Assembly (NCBI GenBank): GCA_009193035.1
Contig: SWDT01000088.1
Location: forward strand, 1-36,632
DNA: 36,632 bases
DNA from: Halicephalobus mephisto
Lineage: Eukaryota > Nematoda > Chromadorea > Rhabditida > Panagrolaimidae
Reading direction: 5' to 3'
The position numbers were made by a program, and so were the translations under genes. Below the pieces are notes generated by a model. The model was not told where the DNA came from, did not search any database, and saw only the letters and a list, made by a program, of their open reading frames with translations. Of this stretch, positions 19,737-31,790 are shown piece by piece (the stretch's first letter is position 1; the number at the start of each line of letters is the position of its first letter).

Positions 19737-20175
19737 TGTTCTTTATTTCAATACTTTTTAAATGAGAGATTTTATTAACGTGGAAACTGATATTGCTTGA
19801 TAGAGCAACAGTGTGCTGACAATCGGGTGTATGGTGTGAGAGTTGTATGCAGAGTTTATTGGTTATATCTTAAAGTTGGGTAATTAAACTGATTCGTAAT
19901 CTATATTACAACAACTACAATACAATCAATACAAGGGATACAGTATAAACTACAAACGCGCCTCGGGTCATGGAAGAATTGGGACTCCTTCAGGCTCCCG
20001 AGCCACGTGCTTTTATAGAGAGAAGAGCTTCATGGACGCCATTTTATTCGTGTTGCTTCTTTGAAAGGAAATGCTTCTTCTCTCACGATTCATCGCAAAG
20101 ATTCAGAATTTTAAGTGTAGTTAAAAAAGATAGATAGAAAGGGAAAACAATACTAATATTATTCCCACCATTACA
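19737..20175 (-). mobile_element. Probable solo LTR (retrotransposon long terminal repeat)
   Basis: Read on the minus strand, the 439-base segment begins TGTAATGGTGGGAATAATAT and ends TTTCAATAAAG-like AT sequence with a terminal CA. It contains a TATA box (TATAAAA at 20011-20017) next to a CACGTG at 20004-20009, and AATAAA polyadenylation signals downstream at 19771-19776 and 19742-19747. TG...CA ends and promoter-before-polyA order are the layout of an LTR. No internal retrotransposon region and no convincing target-site duplication were found, so this is a candidate only. It abuts the membrane-protein fragment. Confidence 0.4.
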
Positions 20176-23100
20176 GCAACTGAAAATTACTGTAAAGAAT
20201 CCTTAGAACTTCTTCGTCAATTGACATCGATGCTTAGGCCATCGACATCCTTATTATTTGACCACTTCTACCGTCAATGAATTCGTAGCTACATTAACAA
20301 TCATCAGAGCAAAGAACTCCACAAAAAGCAGTTCGCTAATTACAAAATTTCACAACCGTATTGTTAAACTCTTTTCTGATGCAGTTTTTAATTCCAATCC
20401 CCTTGACCGACCCAACAATAAAAAGGATATCTCAGTGGAACTCATTTTTATTCTACAACCATTAATTAAAAACATTTATTAGCTTGGTTTTCTTCAAGAT
20501 CAATCACTTTTCAAATAAATTCAGAAACACTAACTTCATAAAACTCTATGAGAACACAAGAGTTGACTTCATTCTCCATGTTTTTCAAAGAAGCATTTCC
20601 ACTTGAACAGAACATTTGTGCCATCACAGGGAGACTTCCAGCACCATAAAAAACTGAAATCCACATAATTACCAAGTTTTGATTTCCCTCAAATTCATTT
20701 ATCGAGACAAAACTAACCCAAATTAATTCCCTCTGTTATTTACTGAAACAATGCTTATATAAAATCTGTTTTCAGGCCATTTACAAGCTTCTTCAACTTT
20801 ACAAAACCACTGCTAAATTCAGAACCTCACAAATGAAATCAAATGTATCTCTAGTGAATAATGAATCTGACTAAAACTACTTTTCACCATCTCTTTTCGA
20901 GTTACAAAACCAACTTACAGTTAAATGCTAACAAATCCTCTCATCCTCAATACTTGTAAACACTACTTTGTATCACATTGATGGAAATAATGTTAGTGTC
21001 TAGCCCGTCACGAAACTTCTCAGTCACTTCAATATAAAAGAAAAAACGGCATTTAGAGCAACTTCTTTCCTCTCCAGTCCAACTTCTTCTGAATCAACAT
21101 CGATATCCAGCTAAAAGTATCACATTAGTAAAGTATCAAATATTCCAGAAACTCACGTGAAGAAAATCATCCAAATGCCAGGTCCATTCACTCAATCATT
21201 CAACTCCCATTTTTCTCATCTGCACTTCTCTTGTTTCAATAAAGATCTAAGTTATGAGGTGTCTGACAAACTTCTGAATCCATCTGCAATTAATTCAACC
21301 CTAAAAAGGAACAAGTTAGATATATGAAAACACTCCCAAACACGTTTACGATAAGTAGAACATAGCGATCCCCAATCAAAATGTTAAAATCTCTTTTCTT
21401 TTGGAATAGCTGTTGGTTCCCCATACTTTAGTGAAATATTCATAAAAGCTAACAACCAACCTTGCAATAACCAATAATAGTGCTAAGGAGCAACTTCAGT
21501 TTCTAAAGAGATGAAGATAACAGGAAATTAAATTTAAAAAATTAAATGCACTTACATTAAGAATACAGAAAGTGATATAAGAAGTAATTAACTCAGTAAA
21601 TGGGAGAAGAAATATCAAAATTGAGAGTCACCTCCCTCTAATAAGCAGGAAAAAGTTAATTTCGCTTCTAACAGGAAAAAGTCTTGAATTGTTTTTGATT
21701 TCCACTTTGTGTGAGGGAACTCTCGTCCGGCTGATTAACAGCTAGACTCGGGTCAGCTCTTCTCCTTTGATCAACTTTTTCAGCCGTCAACTAATTCGGT
21801 AGTGTCTTGATTTTTGTGTAGATCGTCAGACGGATTAAACTTCATCCTTCCTACAGGAGTATTCAAAAATCACTTCTGAAATATTTGGAATCAATTTCGA
21901 ATCCATCTTTGAACAATTCAAAGTTCTCATAGACACCCAAATGGCTGTTGCTCTTGATCTACTATTGTTGAACATATTGTGTCGATCAGTAGAAATATGG
22001 ATGTATAAAGGTTTTACTTTTCTCCTTATCAATGCAGAATCAGATAATTTAATCATATATAAAAACCGGAACAAGGACTAAAATTGTATCCTAAGCTTCA
22101 GTTCTGGCAAAATAAATTTACTTAGATGTTCGATTGTTCCATATTGACTATAATCAACAAACAGAAAACCAATATTAATTATATTTTTAGTCTTCAATTT
22201 AAGATCATTGATCTTCAATTAAATTTCAAATTATGGTAGTTCATTCGACTAAGATTATATTCATTTTAAAAATAGAATTGGAAAAACCAGATTGAAGGTA
22301 ATTGCCATCCACTAAAAAACCACTCAACCGATATCTTTCGAATACTTGTAGTTGGTAGATTCTACAATATAGCTACTGAATGTGTTAAAGATTCTCTTAA
22401 GTTTGACTATAGACACTTCTAGAACAGAAAATCCCCTTCATTGAGACCGTGATCCCCAAGCAAATAGACTATGAGATTGAACTATAATCAATTATAGATG
22501 TTTTCAGTTGGACACTGTTATTTGTTAGAGTTAGAATGGATGTGGGTTTGTTTATGTGATGCACAAAAGAATACAACAAAACTAATTTCTAGAGTAAAAA
22601 TCACAAAAGGAAATGTTTATTTCCAAAATATTATCGATTAGAAAGGAAAAAATTTAAAAGAAATTAAATTATTTGAAATTTCATATTAACAAGCTGTGTT
22701 TCCTAAAAAATTACAGTTGACAGAAATTACATCGACGGATGCTTTGTTCTCTCAGAGCACTGAAATTACACGAGTTAATAATTTAGAATTAAAATTTGAT
22801 TTAAAACCTCTTGAAGGTAAAGTGGAACTGATTTTAAAATCTCTGTTGGAAACTAAAGATATCAAAATTAGATGTCACCAATATTAATATTGTCCCATCT
22901 GTTCTACTCAACTTCCAATTTCTTCTTCAGTAGTTATTTCAGTTATGTAGCCAATCTCGAAAGAACATGGTAAGGAACTCAGATAACACCAAATATGTAG
23001 TAAATTGAATTTTTTGTATACAACTCTTTTCTTCATTAGTCTAATGGTTGAGAGGAACTGAAAAACAATCAAAAAATAAAGATTTAAGCCTCCAGAGCAC

Positions 23101-23896
23101 TTTCCTCGGTTCCTTCTTCTGTAGTTTGAATGATCATAGTAGTTTCCAAAATCCAATAATAGAACTTTCCTAGACACTATCCACCTTTTCTGTTATTGAC
23201 TTTAAAGTTCAAAGATCGTGGATAACCTCCAAAAAGCCTAACATTCTAGATATCCTCTTTTCTTCCTTCCATTTTATTTCAAAGAATTCAAACAACATCG
23301 AAAAAACAGTTAACTTTCCCCACACATCATTCCACTTTGATCATCTGCTCTTTCATCATTCAGAAATCTTAAATATACTTCAGTAATCTAGATTAGAACT
23401 AGTCTCAATAATCTAAGCAGTTCAGTTTTCTGAACATCATTCTCTTTTTCTTTCACTAACTTTCCAATTCCAAAAATTCAAATGGTGATCAAAGAACCTT
23501 ATTCTTTTCCCAATAATTTGTTTAGAAATGCACAAATATGTCTGGGAAATACGAGATTTTCTCGAAATTATCAACTACTATTTATTTACTGTTCACTCTT
23601 ATGTCAAAATTTTGAAATCTTATTCCGACTCCATTCTCATTTTATCATTAAAAGAATAACATGGTCTATTCCACCCCATTGTGGCTGATTCTTTGGAATA
23701 TTGACGTTCATAAAAGCACTTAAAATGTTAGAACCGATTTATTTTTCAGTTACCCGTTATCAGAAACTCAGCATAGCCAAATGATCCATTGAAACATTTA
23801 ATGGATGTAATTGTGACACAAACAGAAACAGAAACAACCTGAAATGTACAATACAGTTGCTCTATATGAGTACAGTACCTGTAATCACAAGACTAT
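20176..23896. other. Gene-poor AT-rich region
   Basis: No gene is supported. Weak hints only: on the minus strand around 21080-21190 a short stretch reads WTWHLDDFLH, a GTGAGT...TTTTAG intron of about 53 bases, then LDIDVDSEEVGLERKEV before a stop, which may be a relic exon pair. Short frames at 21835-22074 (minus), 22696-22887 (plus) and 22908-23177 (minus) match nothing I recognise. Confidence 0.4.
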
Positions 23897-24700
23897 TTAT
23901 TTATCCGTACGGTCTTTCATCGCAGGAACGCTCTGAGTTCTTCGCAAATCTCCTTCCTTCCAAATCTGGTCCAAGTAATCAATTTCTGGAATACGATCGA
24001 ATTGGAACGACTGCTTGGTGCAGTTATTGGGAGATGGAGAGTTGAGAGGAGTTTCGACATTAACTTCATCTTCATCTATCTCGTTGTCTGAGGGGCAAAT
24101 GATTATCTTTGGAATGTCTTCAGAATCTGCTAATGAAGAGGACATGTGCGATGTAGAAGCCCACGTTAAACCGGTACAAGTTGTCGTAGTTGAACTTGAC
24201 CGTGATTCTCCAAACAGCATGTTTCGCAAAGTATATACTACTGGTTTCTTGCTAATGCTAAAAAGATTTTTTCAATGAATTTAAAGGAAATTACAAGAAA
24301 TCCACTCTATTATCCAGTAAATTACATTCAGAATTTGTCTGTTAAGCTTCCGAAAATCTCTGAATTAAACTTTTAACATCCTCTATATTTATCTCAAAGA
24401 TTACAAGAACAACTTACCGAATTGAGGATGTCGAATGATTAAGCAATGTGGTCTTTCTCCAACTACTTGGCTTTAATCCCTGTTTAGCACTTGCCAAATT
24501 AGAGTTTTGATTTGTTTTCTGTCTATAGAACTCTTTGACTTTCTCAACATTCTTCTCGATCTTGGAATTTGTACTGAAACAGTAACCAAATGGAACTTGG
24601 AACTCTAATTTGTACAGGAAGATCAGGAACAATGATAGTGTAGTAATAAGACGGTGATGAGGTAGTGGCTGTGATGGTGAGTCAGTTTTGAAGCTCCGTG
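23897..24700 (-). CDS. Unrecognised two-exon gene (3' part), Ser-rich C-terminus
   Basis: Exon at 24418 to about 24700 and exon at 23897-24257 join across a 160-base intron with a GTAAGT donor (24412-24417) and TTTTTAG acceptor; the phases fit (CG + C), giving RISKKPVVYTLRNMLF across and after the junction. The upstream exon has a hydrophobic stretch (LITTLSLFLIFLYKLEF), then a charged segment (KIEKNVEKVKEFYRQK). The downstream exon is Ser/Thr- and acid-rich and ends MKDRTDK and a stop. No in-frame ATG is seen in the upstream exon, so the 5' end lies in an exon I could not find. No family is recognised. Confidence 0.45.
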
Positions 24701-25799
24701 ATCAAGTGGAAATTGTAGAATATCACTGTGATAACTACTTCTATGGTTTATTCCTTGCATTTAGATGCAAGACAAAGAGGAGGGAAAGTCCTTATCCGGG
24801 GTAGGTCAGGCTCGAATCGATTCAGCAATGACTGTTCTCAAAGAATGATTTTTCTGTGTCTTGATCGTGCTTCTTAAATGTCGGCTGACTGGGTGAAGTT
24901 TTGGAATTTTATTCAAGGCTATTGCGGTTCAATCTCATCATCTGTGTCTACAGAGTACCGGATTTTTATCGCTAACTTTAAACAGCTTTAGTCAAGGTAA
25001 AATACATTTCAATCACTTTGTTTTTATCAACAAAACAACCAATTCGCCAATTCCAGTACGGCAAAAATCTGGGTTCTGGATTAAATAAACTTTTTTAGAA
25101 CATTTTTCGTAGGTTCTTGTGTAAGGGAGATTTTGCCATACAGGAAGCTGTTGAAATTTGTCAGAAAACTATAATTAACAAAGCATCAGATGAGTATGCT
25201 GAATAAAGAAAAGTGTCGTAACACAACTTAAACACTTTATATTATGAGTCAGTTATAGTTGGAGAATTCGTTTATCCAAAATTTTCCTCTTGCATTCAAG
25301 AGTTTGATAATAGTTTCATAGCTTACTGAGTTATTCTGCAAATAACTTCACAGTTGTGTAGGAATTAGTTTCCACTATGATCTTCAGATCCTTGTTAACA
25401 GAAGCGGATCTTCAAGGACTTTATCTTGTTGCGAAACTCTTACTGAGGATGAAGTAATATATTAGCTATCTGACTCTCGAGGAAATTCCTGGTTAATTCC
25501 CCTCATATTAGTTTCTGTATTACGCTTCAATCTGAACTGAAAAAGAGAAATCATCGGAAAGTCGCATTTTTGCATCCTGACTCCCGGAGCTTGTAAAATC
25601 ACGAGATCTGAAGAAATTAAAAACCAGTAAACAGATATATAGAGCAAGGTTTTCACATCATAATGATACATGACATTATAATATTGTGTCTAATAAATTC
25701 ATAAATACGAAAAATAATCGAGTGTTCCAAAAGACGACATTATTTTTCTAAAAATACAATAAAATATGAATAAGTTTATTGAGAAAAGTTTTCGTCCCG
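24701..25799. other. Stretch without a supported gene
   Basis: No credible exon. The 5' exon of the gene to the left and the 3' end of the P450 relic may extend into it but cannot be placed. Confidence 0.35.
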
Positions 25800-27345
25800 A
25801 GAGGCTGTTAAAAGATTAGCGTTTCCTTTCGGAAAAAGTCCTACTGGTTGAAGCTTCATAGACTTTTTTAAAAGTCTGATTTTGAAAACGTTCAGGATAC
25901 AAATGCCACACAACTAAATTCTCAGTAATTTTAAAGTTGAAAGTAACATCTTACAAGAACTAGAATAACTATTAATTGCAGTAATCATTTAATTAACTTT
26001 AAGAAAAATCCATAAGCATCACCCAAGTACTCTAGTTAACTACTTCCGAGTGCCATAGGTGATAAAACTCATCTTCAATTTTATTTCAACACAAAAACTC
26101 CAATCTTTTTGATCATCTTTGTGAAATTACCTAAATCGTCATTTTGAGAATACTCACTCATTTCCAAGAGCCTTTCCTAAAAAAGTTATCATTATTGCAC
26201 CCATTATCAGTTTTTATGCATTTTAATCATTGGTCTCATTGTCGTCAAGAGTCCTATGTAAGATGTTGAAAAGCAACAGATTTGTAATCTTTTGAATCTA
26301 GTTAATAACAATCTATAGATAATGGAACTTCGATTTATCATTCTCGACTACAGTATCCAGTTCTTTCTGGACTTTCTTCAACACTTCTCGATGATTCAGA
26401 AGGTAGATAATAGCAAACTAACACGTAGTAGCTGTTGTTTCCATGCCAGCAATCCGGAGATCGAAACAGATGTTTTTGAGCTGGACATAATAATAGTTAT
26501 CTTTGTGAGGTTCTTGAATCTTCTCCTGACGTCGAATCTCTTTCAAGAATGCCTCACAGACATCTGTTGTCTCAGAATCAAAATCAATATTTTTGTCGTG
26601 TTCTCTGATCTGTTATTCGAAGAAATCAAAAATCTTACGATTGAACTGGATTCCCTCTTCAAAATGCTCTTTAAAGTATGGAAAATGTTTCAACCATGGA
26701 AAGTTCATATAAAGGAAATTCAGACGCTTGTTTGCGTGATAAAATTTGTTGAAGATCACGCTTCAGTTGTAAAAATTCTTCCAGTTTGGAATCTTCAAAA
26801 CTGTATCCAAAAAGGAGATTATTGATGATGGATCCGATACAGACGTCGAATCTCGGGATAATGTCACATATCCCAGCTTTTTCGTCCTCCTCTAGTTTTT
26901 TTAAGAGAGATCCAACTTCTACCAGAATCTAAAATTTAAATAGTAATTAATGTAAATTCAAGCATTCCTGACCTTTTCTTGCATCAGATTCTTGCCAAAT
27001 CCAAATCCGAAGGACTTGGAGGGTGAATCTTCGCTGTTCCCGCCACTTTTCTCCATCAACATCAATAATTCCGTGAATCCCATCACGAATAACGTTTAAA
27101 TGTTCAACAATTGATATCTCCCACTGAGAGCTTCAGCGTGGTCCTTGACAAAAGCTGAATGAATCAGCTTGTAATCGCAAACGGCAACAGTTGGAAGCTC
27201 TCCAATCCAGGTAGTGAATATCCCATTGTACTTTTTAGATCAATTCAAGAGAACCTGATGTTTCAGATTTTGGGAGATAACAGAAAGTACATTTCAAGAA
27301 TCGAAAAAAAAGGACTTGGAGGGAATTTTTCTTTTCCATAACAGT
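25800..27345 (-). pseudogene. Cytochrome P450 pseudogene (clan 2, CYP33-like)
   Basis: Minus-strand fragments in normal P450 order: a proline-rich hinge remnant (PPSPFFSILGN, ~27320), YNGIFTTWIGELPTVAVCDY (~27200), the C-helix WREQRRF (~27030), an intron of ~50 bases with GTCAGG/TTTTAG (~26930-26980), INNLLFGYSFED (~26820), HFPYFKEHFEEG after a frameshift near 26715, REHDKNIDFDSE (~26590), the I-helix AGMETTATT (~26430), and PERF (~25890) before a decayed haem-loop region. In-frame stops occur at 26613-26615 and 26418-26420. The ExxR segment and an intact haem cysteine motif are not found. It once encoded a microsomal monooxygenase; the present copy cannot. Confidence 0.85.
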
Positions 27346-28290
27346 TGTTGAATAATGAAAGTCTGAGAGTTATGAGAAATAACTCGATTATCATAAAGCA
27401 AAAATATTGCACAAAATAACAAAAGCTTATGAACACATCACATTGCAGGAAAAATCAACTGGCATCAAAAAAATAACCATGACTTTCATTTATATGAAAA
27501 CAGAATCGACAGCTACTTGTCTCTTATCGTGTTCAAACAGGTTTAACTCTCATCAGATTATAATTCTTTGTCCGAACGTTGCATTTTCACTTAACAACAT
27601 CATTGAGAATTTGTTGATTCTTTCGCTTACTCATGACTTTAAATGAACAAAATACTACTAAAGAACTAATCGTGCATTGGACGTGATTTTCTACGGACTA
27701 CACAAGAAGAAATTTTTCATTGAAAACAAACTTATTTTCGAAAAATAATCTTTGTACTCTTAACGATTTTGTCAATTTATATTTTTTTAAATGTCACTAT
27801 ACTGTTATATCTTGAAGATATGATTGAAGCTATAAAGTGAAAGTACTGTAAAATTAGGAATATCAAAATTGTGAGATGTTATCAATTTGGATTTTTAAAA
27901 AGATTTGAATACGTATTCAAAGTAATCATCCGTCTCAGTAACTTTCTGTTGTAGTGATTGATAGCAGAATATTCACATGATCCATCTGATGATGGTTCAG
28001 CGGGTCAAACTTAAGCTATTTCTCTCACAGTCATAAAAAGTAATGTATACTGATAAGAAATTCAGCATAAATACTTATAAAAACTATATCAATAGCAACG
28101 AGAACACCATCCAATCCAAAAAGTTGATTTCTTTCTATTTATCAACATGTAGTTATATCATAATTAAAGTTTGTTAAAGAGTAAGTTTTACTAATCATAT
28201 ACATATAATTCAAGGAATTAAGATAACATCGCACATATTAACTGCTAACGACATTATCTTCTAGTAACAGTCGAAAAATCTTCTTTGATA
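27346..28290. other. Intergenic AT-rich stretch
   Basis: No gene supported between the P450 relic and the PLA2-like gene. Short frames at 27159-27341 and 27407-27646 on the plus strand show no domain; the first is antisense to the P450. Confidence 0.5.
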
Positions 28291-28756
28291 CTAACACCTT
28301 CCTTTTTTAGTGCATTTTCGGCAACTTCGAAAGTGTGCCACTTTACCAAAAGCTCGAACGGCAAAATCGAAATGTTTAGCTATCTACAACTAATTTAATT
28401 ATTGTAGAAATAAATAAAAATTTCTAACCGCCTTGCATTTCCGACTGCTGCATGCAACTTGTTTCAAACATTTATCAAATTGAGCATCACATTCCGATCG
28501 TTTTTGGTTACAGTGTCCATAGCAAGAATCATGAATTATGCAACAAGAATCGAATATTTCTTAAAAATCAAGTACGTCAAAGTATTTATTCTACAAAAAA
28601 CATACCTTTTTGACTTTTACTAAAACCAAAACTCGTTATTTTATTAGCTAATACATTGTCAATTTTCAAGACTGCACATCGAAAGCCATCTGCATGTTCG
28701 AATAAATTAAGAAATAATACCAAAGAGATGAGGACTTTTAATACTATATTCTTCAT
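28291..28756 (-). CDS. Secreted phospholipase A2-like protein (three exons, intact)
   Basis: Exons 28606-28756, 28429-28559 and 28291-28383 with introns of 46 and 45 bases; donors GTATGT and GTTAGA, acceptors TTTTTAAG and TTGTAG; phases fit and the joined frame gives 124 residues. A signal peptide occupies residues 1-24 (MKNIVLKVLISLVLFLNLF). The PLA2 signature CCIIHDSCY spans 56-64, with the catalytic His-Asp pair at 60-61, followed by CDAQFDKCL, as in the family. The calcium-loop glycine motif (CGxGG) expected before it is not visible, and the protein is short and rich in basic residues at the C-terminus, so it belongs to the nematode PLA2-like branch and may be non-catalytic or atypical. 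It would be exported. A paralogue lies about 900 bases upstream on the same strand. Confidence 0.75.
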
Positions 28757-28805
28757 TTTTTCGGAGTACTTGATTTGATACGTGTTTTCAGTTATGTAAT
28801 GTCTG

Positions 28806-28813
28806 TTTATAGT
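28806..28813 (-). promoter_or_regulatory. TATA box of the PLA2-like gene
   Basis: CTATAAAC on the minus strand, about 50 bases before the ATG at 28756. Spacing is like that of the two neighbouring secreted-protein genes. Confidence 0.45.
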
Positions 28814-28829
28814 AGAACGTTAATCATCA

Positions 28830-29632
28830 ATCATGCAGCAGTCATAAAAATACAACAAAGTTGTTTCATAATCAGGAAAAAACTTTCTATCAATTTTTTT
28901 CAGCACTTTTTTTTTGCAAATTTGTATGGTTTATGTGGAAAAATGATCACCACACTCACATTTTGAGATCACTATCTTGTAAGAAATTCCGATGGATATG
29001 TTAAAACTTTAACTCAAGACTTTGAATTCAGTTCTTGTTAGATAGCGGTACAATTCAACAAATAATTTTAGATTCTCCTACAGCAGGTTGTTGTCGAAAG
29101 ATCATTCTTTATTTACAACGTTGATGTTGTAATAATAAAATCTGCTCTATGACACTTTGAAGAGTTTTCCAAGGAACTTTATAAATCCTTCATTCCTTTA
29201 ATTTTAATTTCAACTTTAACAATCACTTTACATAACTTTCAAGTTTCTGGAACTAAAATTATGACTAGTGGCAGATTCAAACAAAAGATATCTATAATAA
29301 ATTAATCTTACCAATAGATTCCGAACCTGCATCCGAAATTACAAGTTGGCCTTCAAAATTCAGATGTATGAATCTCTAATGTCAATTCATGAGATTTCAA
29401 ATCTATTGAACAAAATTTCTTCAATATAGTTTTCTTTTTAGTGATATTTTATTCTCGAGACCTGGAGAAATAAACTTTTGAAATCCTGCTCTACGATGAA
29501 TCCACAAGTTTACTAAAGTTTTCCATATAAAACAATAACACAGACGACGGGATATTAATTTAGATCAAGAGAAACAACAGTTACGATAAAATAATCCGGG
29601 AAAAAACATTTCAAGAAGCACTACTCATTTAA
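28830..29632. other. Intergenic stretch between the PLA2-like paralogues
   Basis: No gene supported. A minus-strand GTAAGA after ATTCGG near 29312 looks like a donor, but no coding exon could be joined to it. Confidence 0.4.
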
Positions 29633-30688
29633 TTATTTGGGATGCTGTTCAGGAAAGAGATATGTATGGTTTACTGTAAGTGAAATGAAGTGAAGTGGAG
29701 TGAAGTGAATTACGGTGGTATCTTGTTCCGTTAAGGAGTTGTTTTGGTGTTAATAAGAACTGTTCATGCTATTTTTACTTACCAGCATTCTTGTAAGCCT
29801 TGCCTCCGTGATTTTCGACGATATAGCAAAAAGCTCCGGCATCTACTTTGCATTTAGCTGTTCCCTCAGCGGCCTTTTTGCACACATTTACAGAAGATAC
29901 TGTCGCACTTCGACTTCCCAGCCTGTGCATCATAGCATTTATCGTGGGCAACACAACAGGCGTTGAATTCAGCTGAAAGAATAGGATTAGTTGAAGATCA
30001 GTTTCCTTCGACCAAAGTTGTTTAGTTAGGACTAGATCAAGAAATCAACGAATCCTTATGAGTTTAGTTTGAAAACAGTTGTCCGAATTGAATCATTTAC
30101 TGGAAATTATTTAACAGATTCACTATGCTCGATTTTTCCTATAAACATTTTCTTCCAAAATTTGAGATCTCAAATGTGACCTCGGTTTTTGAAAAGTAAC
30201 AGAAGACTCTAAAAGATGATTTTAGCTTCTGATCCCATGAAATACAGTCATACAGCAGAGAATCTGTTCTCATTTGACTATCACCGAAAGTAGTCAAGGA
30301 TGCATTTTCAGAATCCTACATTAATTGATAACCAAAATGGGATGAATGTTTTCAATAAACTGCTTTTCAAACCTCTATTTAGAATATTTCCTCAACACCT
30401 TTAGTGTTCTAAAAAGCTGTTTCATAGATTAAAGTATAAATTTATTAATTCCCATATATCAAAGTCCTCATGCAAGTTGGTCCTTGTTTATTTCGGCACT
30501 CAATCCCCTTATCAATTCAAATTTCCCTCTGTTATAAACTTACGGAGCCGAGATATGCAATCTAGTTTGACAGCCATTTTGGCCACCCACTTTTCGAACC
30601 GGTCGATCCTGCATGAGAATGCCAAAAGCGATGGCAAACCTGCCAGGAGAATCAAGAATACAATTTCGATGGAAATTCTGGCTATCGT
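29633..30688 (-). pseudogene. Second secreted phospholipase A2-like gene, damaged
   Basis: Exons about 30544-30688, 29783-29972 and 29633-29673, with GTAAGT donors and TTTCAG / TTACAG acceptors in matching phase. Exon 1 encodes a signal peptide (IVFLILLAGLPSLLAFS) and exon 2 the PLA2 motif CCVAHDKCYD followed by CDSIFCKCVQ. Two faults are visible. No ATG precedes the signal peptide in frame; an ACG stands at 30686-30688 where the start is expected, and a TATA box lies correctly upstream. Exon 2 has five T in a row at 29875-29879 (plus strand), one more than the family frame needs, which puts a TGA at 29866-29868 before the rest of the domain. Either both are sequence errors or the gene is dead. 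The calcium loop is again not visible. Confidence 0.7.
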
Positions 30689-30759
30689 ATTTCTTCGGAA
30701 ATTAGAACAATCTGCTTGCTTTAGAAATTAAGAACTGTTTCGATGGGAAAATAGCGCTC

Positions 30760-30766
30760 TTTTATA
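30760..30766 (-). promoter_or_regulatory. TATA box of the damaged PLA2-like gene
   Basis: TATAAAA on the minus strand, about 72 bases upstream of the ACG codon that begins the signal-peptide frame. It supports exon 1 being the true first exon. Confidence 0.5.
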
Positions 30767-30790
30767 CGGAAATATTTTACAAAAGGTACC

Positions 30791-30825
30791 CAAACAAGTG
30801 TGGTGAACAACCGGTCACTTGTTTG
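30791..30825. promoter_or_regulatory. Perfect 10-base inverted repeat just upstream of the TATA box
   Basis: CAAACAAGTG (30791-30800) and CACTTGTTTG (30816-30825) form a perfect inverted repeat with a 15-base spacer, 25 bases upstream of the TATA box of the damaged PLA2-like gene. It could bind a dimeric transcription factor (CACTTG is an E-box-like core). Function is inferred. Confidence 0.3.
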
Positions 30826-31736
30826 TTTGGTCAATTTAACAGATTTAACAACTTAATAGCTTTTTATCAGCTGGATCAACAGATCAGTGTAGCCTTGTTT
30901 TGAACATATACTTAAAACGTATTTAGGATAGTGGAATAATTCTCCCACAAATGTGAGAAGAATGAAGCTGTTAAAACTAAATGAGGAGGATAGTTATCAA
31001 GACCTACTTCATTAACCGTGATTGACATGGACTATATTGACAAAACTCAACTCATATTTTGTTAGTACAAAGTAATATCATATAATCATCATAAAGAAAT
31101 TCTCGGAAAAGGTGTTTTTAAATCTATAATCTTTTGCTCGGAGAAATTATTAATTTACCGGTTTTGACAAAATTACATTTGTTGCGTTTCAAAAGGGAAA
31201 ACTGTGGTAATCCGGTTTTTATTGATAATACTTATTGTTCAAATGATTCAATGTTGAAAACAAATTTATTTTATTGCTTTTCAGACAATTTTTCAGTTTA
31301 AGATGAATTTCTGTTACTGAATCCTTTTAACATATCTACAAAGTTCAGGAACAGTTACTTCTATCAGTATTAAAAGTTTTGAGAGACACAAATCACAGAT
31401 TCGTCTTTAGCAACCAAATAGGACAAAATCCAAATTATGAATACAAGAAAACAAATTTATTGGAGCGAACTTGAGGTGACAATTTCAAGCCTTTAAAGTA
31501 AACAACTCCATTTCAATAATAACCTGGGAATGTAAATATTTTTGAACCTATTTTGCAATTACGATATCATAAAAATGCCTGGAAATTTTTCGATAAAACC
31601 GTCAAAAATATTTACAGATTGAAGACCTCGAATCAGTTTCAATGAATAATAAAGGGTGTCCGTTTACAAACAGGAAACGATGTTACACACCTGTTCTTTA
31701 TTTACACAATATAAATAAAATAACTGTTAAAGCAGG
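30826..31736. other. Divergent intergenic region
   Basis: Separates the minus-strand PLA2-like gene from the plus-strand stanniocalcin-like gene. AT-rich, no coding signal; probably holds promoters for both. Confidence 0.45.
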
Positions 31737-31743
31737 TATAAAT
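31737..31743 (+). promoter_or_regulatory. TATA box of the stanniocalcin-like gene
   Basis: TATAAAT about 48 bases before the ATG at 31791. Confidence 0.5.
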
Positions 31744-31790
31744 ACTGACACGCTGGTGGAAATCAAGTATCTTCTAATTGTTTTTTCGTG

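Noticed and set aside
21835..22074. 79-codon minus-strand frame
   Set aside because: No recognised domain, no splice partner, composition like the surrounding non-coding sequence.
22696..22887. 63-codon frame beginning at a GTG
   Set aside because: No ATG, no recognised domain, and no matching neighbouring exon.
26322..26825. 167-codon plus-strand frame
   Set aside because: The minus strand reads as cytochrome P450 with ordered motifs; this is its shadow.
29766..29966. 66-codon plus-strand frame
   Set aside because: Antisense to exon 2 of the damaged PLA2-like gene.
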